Shown here one piece after another: positions 4,029-5,946 of a stretch of 5,946 bases of DNA. Numbering within the stretch: the stretch's first letter is position 1; each line of letters begins with the position of its first letter. The translations under genes and the position numbers were made by a program. The DNA is taken from contig JAHDGP010000295.1 of assembly GCA_020627525.1 (NCBI GenBank), positions 1 to 5,946 of the forward strand, in the 5' to 3' direction. The stretch is from Bacteroidota bacterium. Its GTDB lineage: Bacteria; Bacteroidota; Bacteroidia; Chitinophagales; UBA2359. Below the pieces are notes generated by a model, which did not search any database, was not told where the DNA came from, and saw only the letters and a program-made list of their open reading frames with translations.

Positions 4029-5900
4029 CTAAAATATAGCTACTTTAACAGACTCTTTTTCTCCAGTTTTACTTATAACAGTTAAGATATAATAGCCGTT
4101 CTCTAAGTGTGAAGCATTAAACTCTAAGTTGTTGATTGATTTTTGTATCGCATCCAAATCTATGTTTCTACCAGCAAGATCTGTCAAAAATATTGTTTGT
4201 ATTTTTTCAATGTTGTTTATTGATAATGTAAAAATACCTTTAGTAGGATTAGGATAGACTTTTAATTGTGAATTTGAAAATTGATTGATATTGGATTGTT
4301 TTTCTGCTATACATTCCGAAACACCTGCTATTGTTGGGGCTTCTATGTAAATAGTTCTTTCAGTCCGAAAAGTTTTGGTTGAACCTCCAAGTACACAATC
4401 TACTTCCATCATTATTGTATAATAGGTGCATTTATATAAATTGTCAAATAAAACAGGAGTGCTTCCATAAACTGTTCCAGTGCTAATTGGAATATACTGA
4501 GGTGTTGTTCCGCTGAAGTCTTTGTGGTAAAACCTTACTTGATCAGACAGGTAACTCGGGGCATTTAAGTTGATGCTAAAATAGCCAACTTTTTCATAAT
4601 TTATATCTGTCGGTAAAGGTGGAATACAATTAAAAATAGATTCTAAATTGGATAGAGAATGAAGGCTGTTTCTGTTTGCAATTGAACTCTTTAGCATTGC
4701 ATTCATAAATCTTATTTGCCCTTTGGAAAACGCATAAATGCAAGGTCCGTAGTTCATGTAATTACTCCACATATCATGAGGAAAATTTTCTTGAGCGTAA
4801 TATGGGAAATCATTATTGGGGTCAGGTTCACATAAATGAATTTCACTTCCACAAGAACTTTCATCGAAATAGTTGTAATCAAAATCACTATTTGGTGTAT
4901 CATTAAAGAGGTGATTAACAAAATTAATTTCATCTTGATTTCCACCACTTTCTTCAACAAAACTAAAATCATCTTCGTTGCAGGACTGTGAATGCCCCCA
5001 TATATGTTCTAAGCCCAACCAGTGACCTACCTCATGCGTTATGATATGTTTATGATCAGGCTCATCCAACTGAGAAGTAACAAAATCTGCTAAAACTACA
5101 GCATCTTCACAGTTGTTACCAGAGCCAATAGTAAAGGGATTGGTGGTAAATCCTTTAAACGCATTCCCATTTGGTTCTACCTGATAAACAATATAAATGT
5201 TTAAATATTTATCTGGTGCCCATTGTAAATTTAGCGAAGCATCATTTGGATTTTGCATGTTGGTTAAGGCACACATATCGTCTATTAAATCGATTTCGCA
5301 ATTTGCTTCATTGCCAAACACATACATATTTATGCCTGTGGTTGTATTGCCATTGGGATCATATTGGGCTAATCTAAAATCAATTGAATATTCGTCACGG
5401 TCAAGTGATCCTTGGTGTTGATTGAACCCACTATAATAATAACCTAATTTATCATTAGGATAATCAGTGTTTTCTATAGTGATTCCTTTAAAATCTTCAT
5501 TCAATATTTTTAATGCATCTCGTGCATTTTGATCTGTGCTGTAAAAATCAAGAGTTTTGCAAGAGACCAAGTGAAAAACTACGGGAATGATAAACCTGGT
5601 TACTTCCGAATCTAAATCTAGGGTTTCTGGGGTGCTGCTAATTTTAACTATATCTTCAATCATCGAATTTAGCCGAGGCCTAAATTTTGGATTTTCATGA
5701 AGGTAACCTGTTATGCTCTGAGTTGCACAAGGTTCTCCTTTTTTAAGATTAATATTAGAGCCTAATGAGCTTTCATTTTGATTATAGTCAATAGAATAGG
5801 TGTTGCTCTCGTTTGTTACACGATCATTTGAAAGGTCAATTTGTGAGACAGATTGAAGGTAGGCGAATAGTAAAAATGTAGATAAAAATATATATTTCAT
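4029..5900 (-). CDS. Secreted M43 (cytophagalysin/pappalysin-type) zinc metalloprotease with T9SS sorting domain
   Basis: This 623-residue protein is a metzincin protease of the pregnancy-associated plasma protein-A group. It has a Sec signal peptide (1 to about 20), then a probable propeptide (about 21-100). The catalytic domain (about 101-425) opens with 'FIIPVVFHLV' (103-112) and contains 'YLNIYIVYQ' (232-240). The complete zinc motif 'HEVGHWLGLEH' gives ligands H289, H293, H299 and catalytic E290. 'FNDTPNSDFD' (332-341) follows, then the Met-turn 'WSNYMNYGPC' with M382. A fibronectin-like beta region spans about 433-520, and a T9SS type A domain about 546-623 ('LKVYPNPTKGIFTLSINN', 'DLAGRNIDL', 'LENGYYILTVISKTGEK'). 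Thirteen Cys suggest several disulfides. All active-site residues are intact, so it should be active on extracellular proteins or peptides; the substrate is unknown. It is monocistronic as far as visible, with only 46 bp of upstream sequence in the window. Confidence 0.93.
   Translation of the reverse strand: MKYIFLSTFLLFAYLQSVSQIDLSNDRVTNESNTYSIDYNQNESSLGSNINLKKGEPCATQSITGYLHENPKFRPRLNSMIEDIVKISSTPETLDLDSEVTRFIIPVVFHLVSCKTLDFYSTDQNARDALKILNEDFKGITIENTDYPNDKLGYYYSGFNQHQGSLDRDEYSIDFRLAQYDPNGNTTTGINMYVFGNEANCEIDLIDDMCALTNMQNPNDASLNLQWAPDKYLNIYIVYQVEPNGNAFKGFTTNPFTIGSGNNCEDAVVLADFVTSQLDEPDHKHIITHEVGHWLGLEHIWGHSQSCNEDDFSFVEESGGNQDEINFVNHLFNDTPNSDFDYNYFDESSCGSEIHLCEPDPNNDFPYYAQENFPHDMWSNYMNYGPCIYAFSKGQIRFMNAMLKSSIANRNSLHSLSNLESIFNCIPPLPTDINYEKVGYFSINLNAPSYLSDQVRFYHKDFSGTTPQYIPISTGTVYGSTPVLFDNLYKCTYYTIMMEVDCVLGGSTKTFRTERTIYIEAPTIAGVSECIAEKQSNINQFSNSQLKVYPNPTKGIFTLSINNIEKIQTIFLTDLAGRNIDLDAIQKSINNLEFNASHLENGYYILTVISKTGEKESVKVAIF
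4032..4265 (-). other. T9SS type A C-terminal sorting domain of the M43 protease (coding segment)
   Basis: Residues 546-623 begin with 'LKVYPNPTKG', continue through 'IQTIFLTDLAGRNI' and 'NNLEFNASHLENGYYILTV', and end with 'KTGEKESVKVAIF'. These are the conserved blocks of the Por-secretion sorting signal. It is clearly homologous in layout to the C-terminus of the LTXXQ protein in this window, so both should use the same secretion machinery. Confidence 0.92.
5004..5036 (-). other. Zinc-binding active site HExxHxxGxxH of the M43 protease
   Basis: The minus strand here encodes H-E-V-G-H-W-L-G-L-E-H (residues 289-299), the extended metzincin zinc motif. The three His bind zinc and the Glu is the general base. 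The conserved Gly at position 8 of the motif (G296) is present, and M382 provides the Met-turn below the site. Confidence 0.95.
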
Positions 5901-5946
5901 TATGATGTAGTTTGATTTTTAAAAATGCTTGTTGAGTAATTTGACT

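Noticed and set aside
5171..5421. Two overlapping plus-strand open frames opposite the protease gene
   Set aside because: They are antisense to the conserved catalytic domain of the M43 protease and show no domain or start signal.
5915..5926. Perfect 12-bp palindrome ATTTTTAAAAAT upstream of the protease start
   Set aside because: It consists only of A and T in AT-rich DNA, so chance is likely; no flanking promoter motif supports an operator.

Overview
The window is AT-rich and reads as a chromosomal segment of a Bacteroidota bacterium (Flavobacteriia or Cytophagia-like). Two proteins end in type IX secretion (T9SS) type A C-terminal sorting domains with the 'VFPNPAKG' / 'VYPNPTKG' signature. 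Start codons lack clear Shine-Dalgarno sequences and are mostly preceded by A/T-rich sequence. A Bacteroidota-style promoter (TTTG-N19-TAACTTTA) can be proposed. I cannot name a genus.

Left part (132-3288, + strand): five closely spaced genes with gaps of 10, 7, 29 and 39 bp, ending at a strong intrinsic terminator (3321-3359). In order they encode an ECF sigma factor; a small Cys-free single-pass membrane protein in the anti-sigma position; a membrane-anchored LTXXQ/CpxP/CnrX-like periplasmic helical protein; a soluble LTXXQ-like protein with a signal peptide and a very basic tail; and a 411-residue LTXXQ protein with a His-rich segment, a Cys/Asp tandem repeat, a duplicated helical module and a T9SS sorting domain. 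The layout recalls sigma/anti-sigma/periplasmic-sensor systems such as CnrH-CnrY-CnrX, followed by Spy/CpxP-type envelope-stress effectors. The last effector carries a signal for export to the cell surface. An envelope-stress or metal-responsive role is inferred from this order and from the His/Met/Cys/Asp-rich segments.

Middle (3429-3959, + strand): a separate transcription unit just after the terminator. It encodes a small secreted thioredoxin-fold (redoxin-like) protein that keeps the family's GAT-x-TPE, GRID and T-x-A-x-GC motifs but has one cysteine where thioredoxins have CxxC.

Right part (4029-5900, - strand): a convergent gene for a secreted M43 (cytophagalysin/pappalysin-type) zinc metalloprotease with a complete HExxHxxGxxH site, a Met-turn and a T9SS sorting domain. 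The 69-bp convergent gap holds a weak hairpin. The remaining flanks (1-131 and 5901-5946) are short noncoding stretches. The left one has an AT-rich inverted repeat upstream of the sigma-factor gene.
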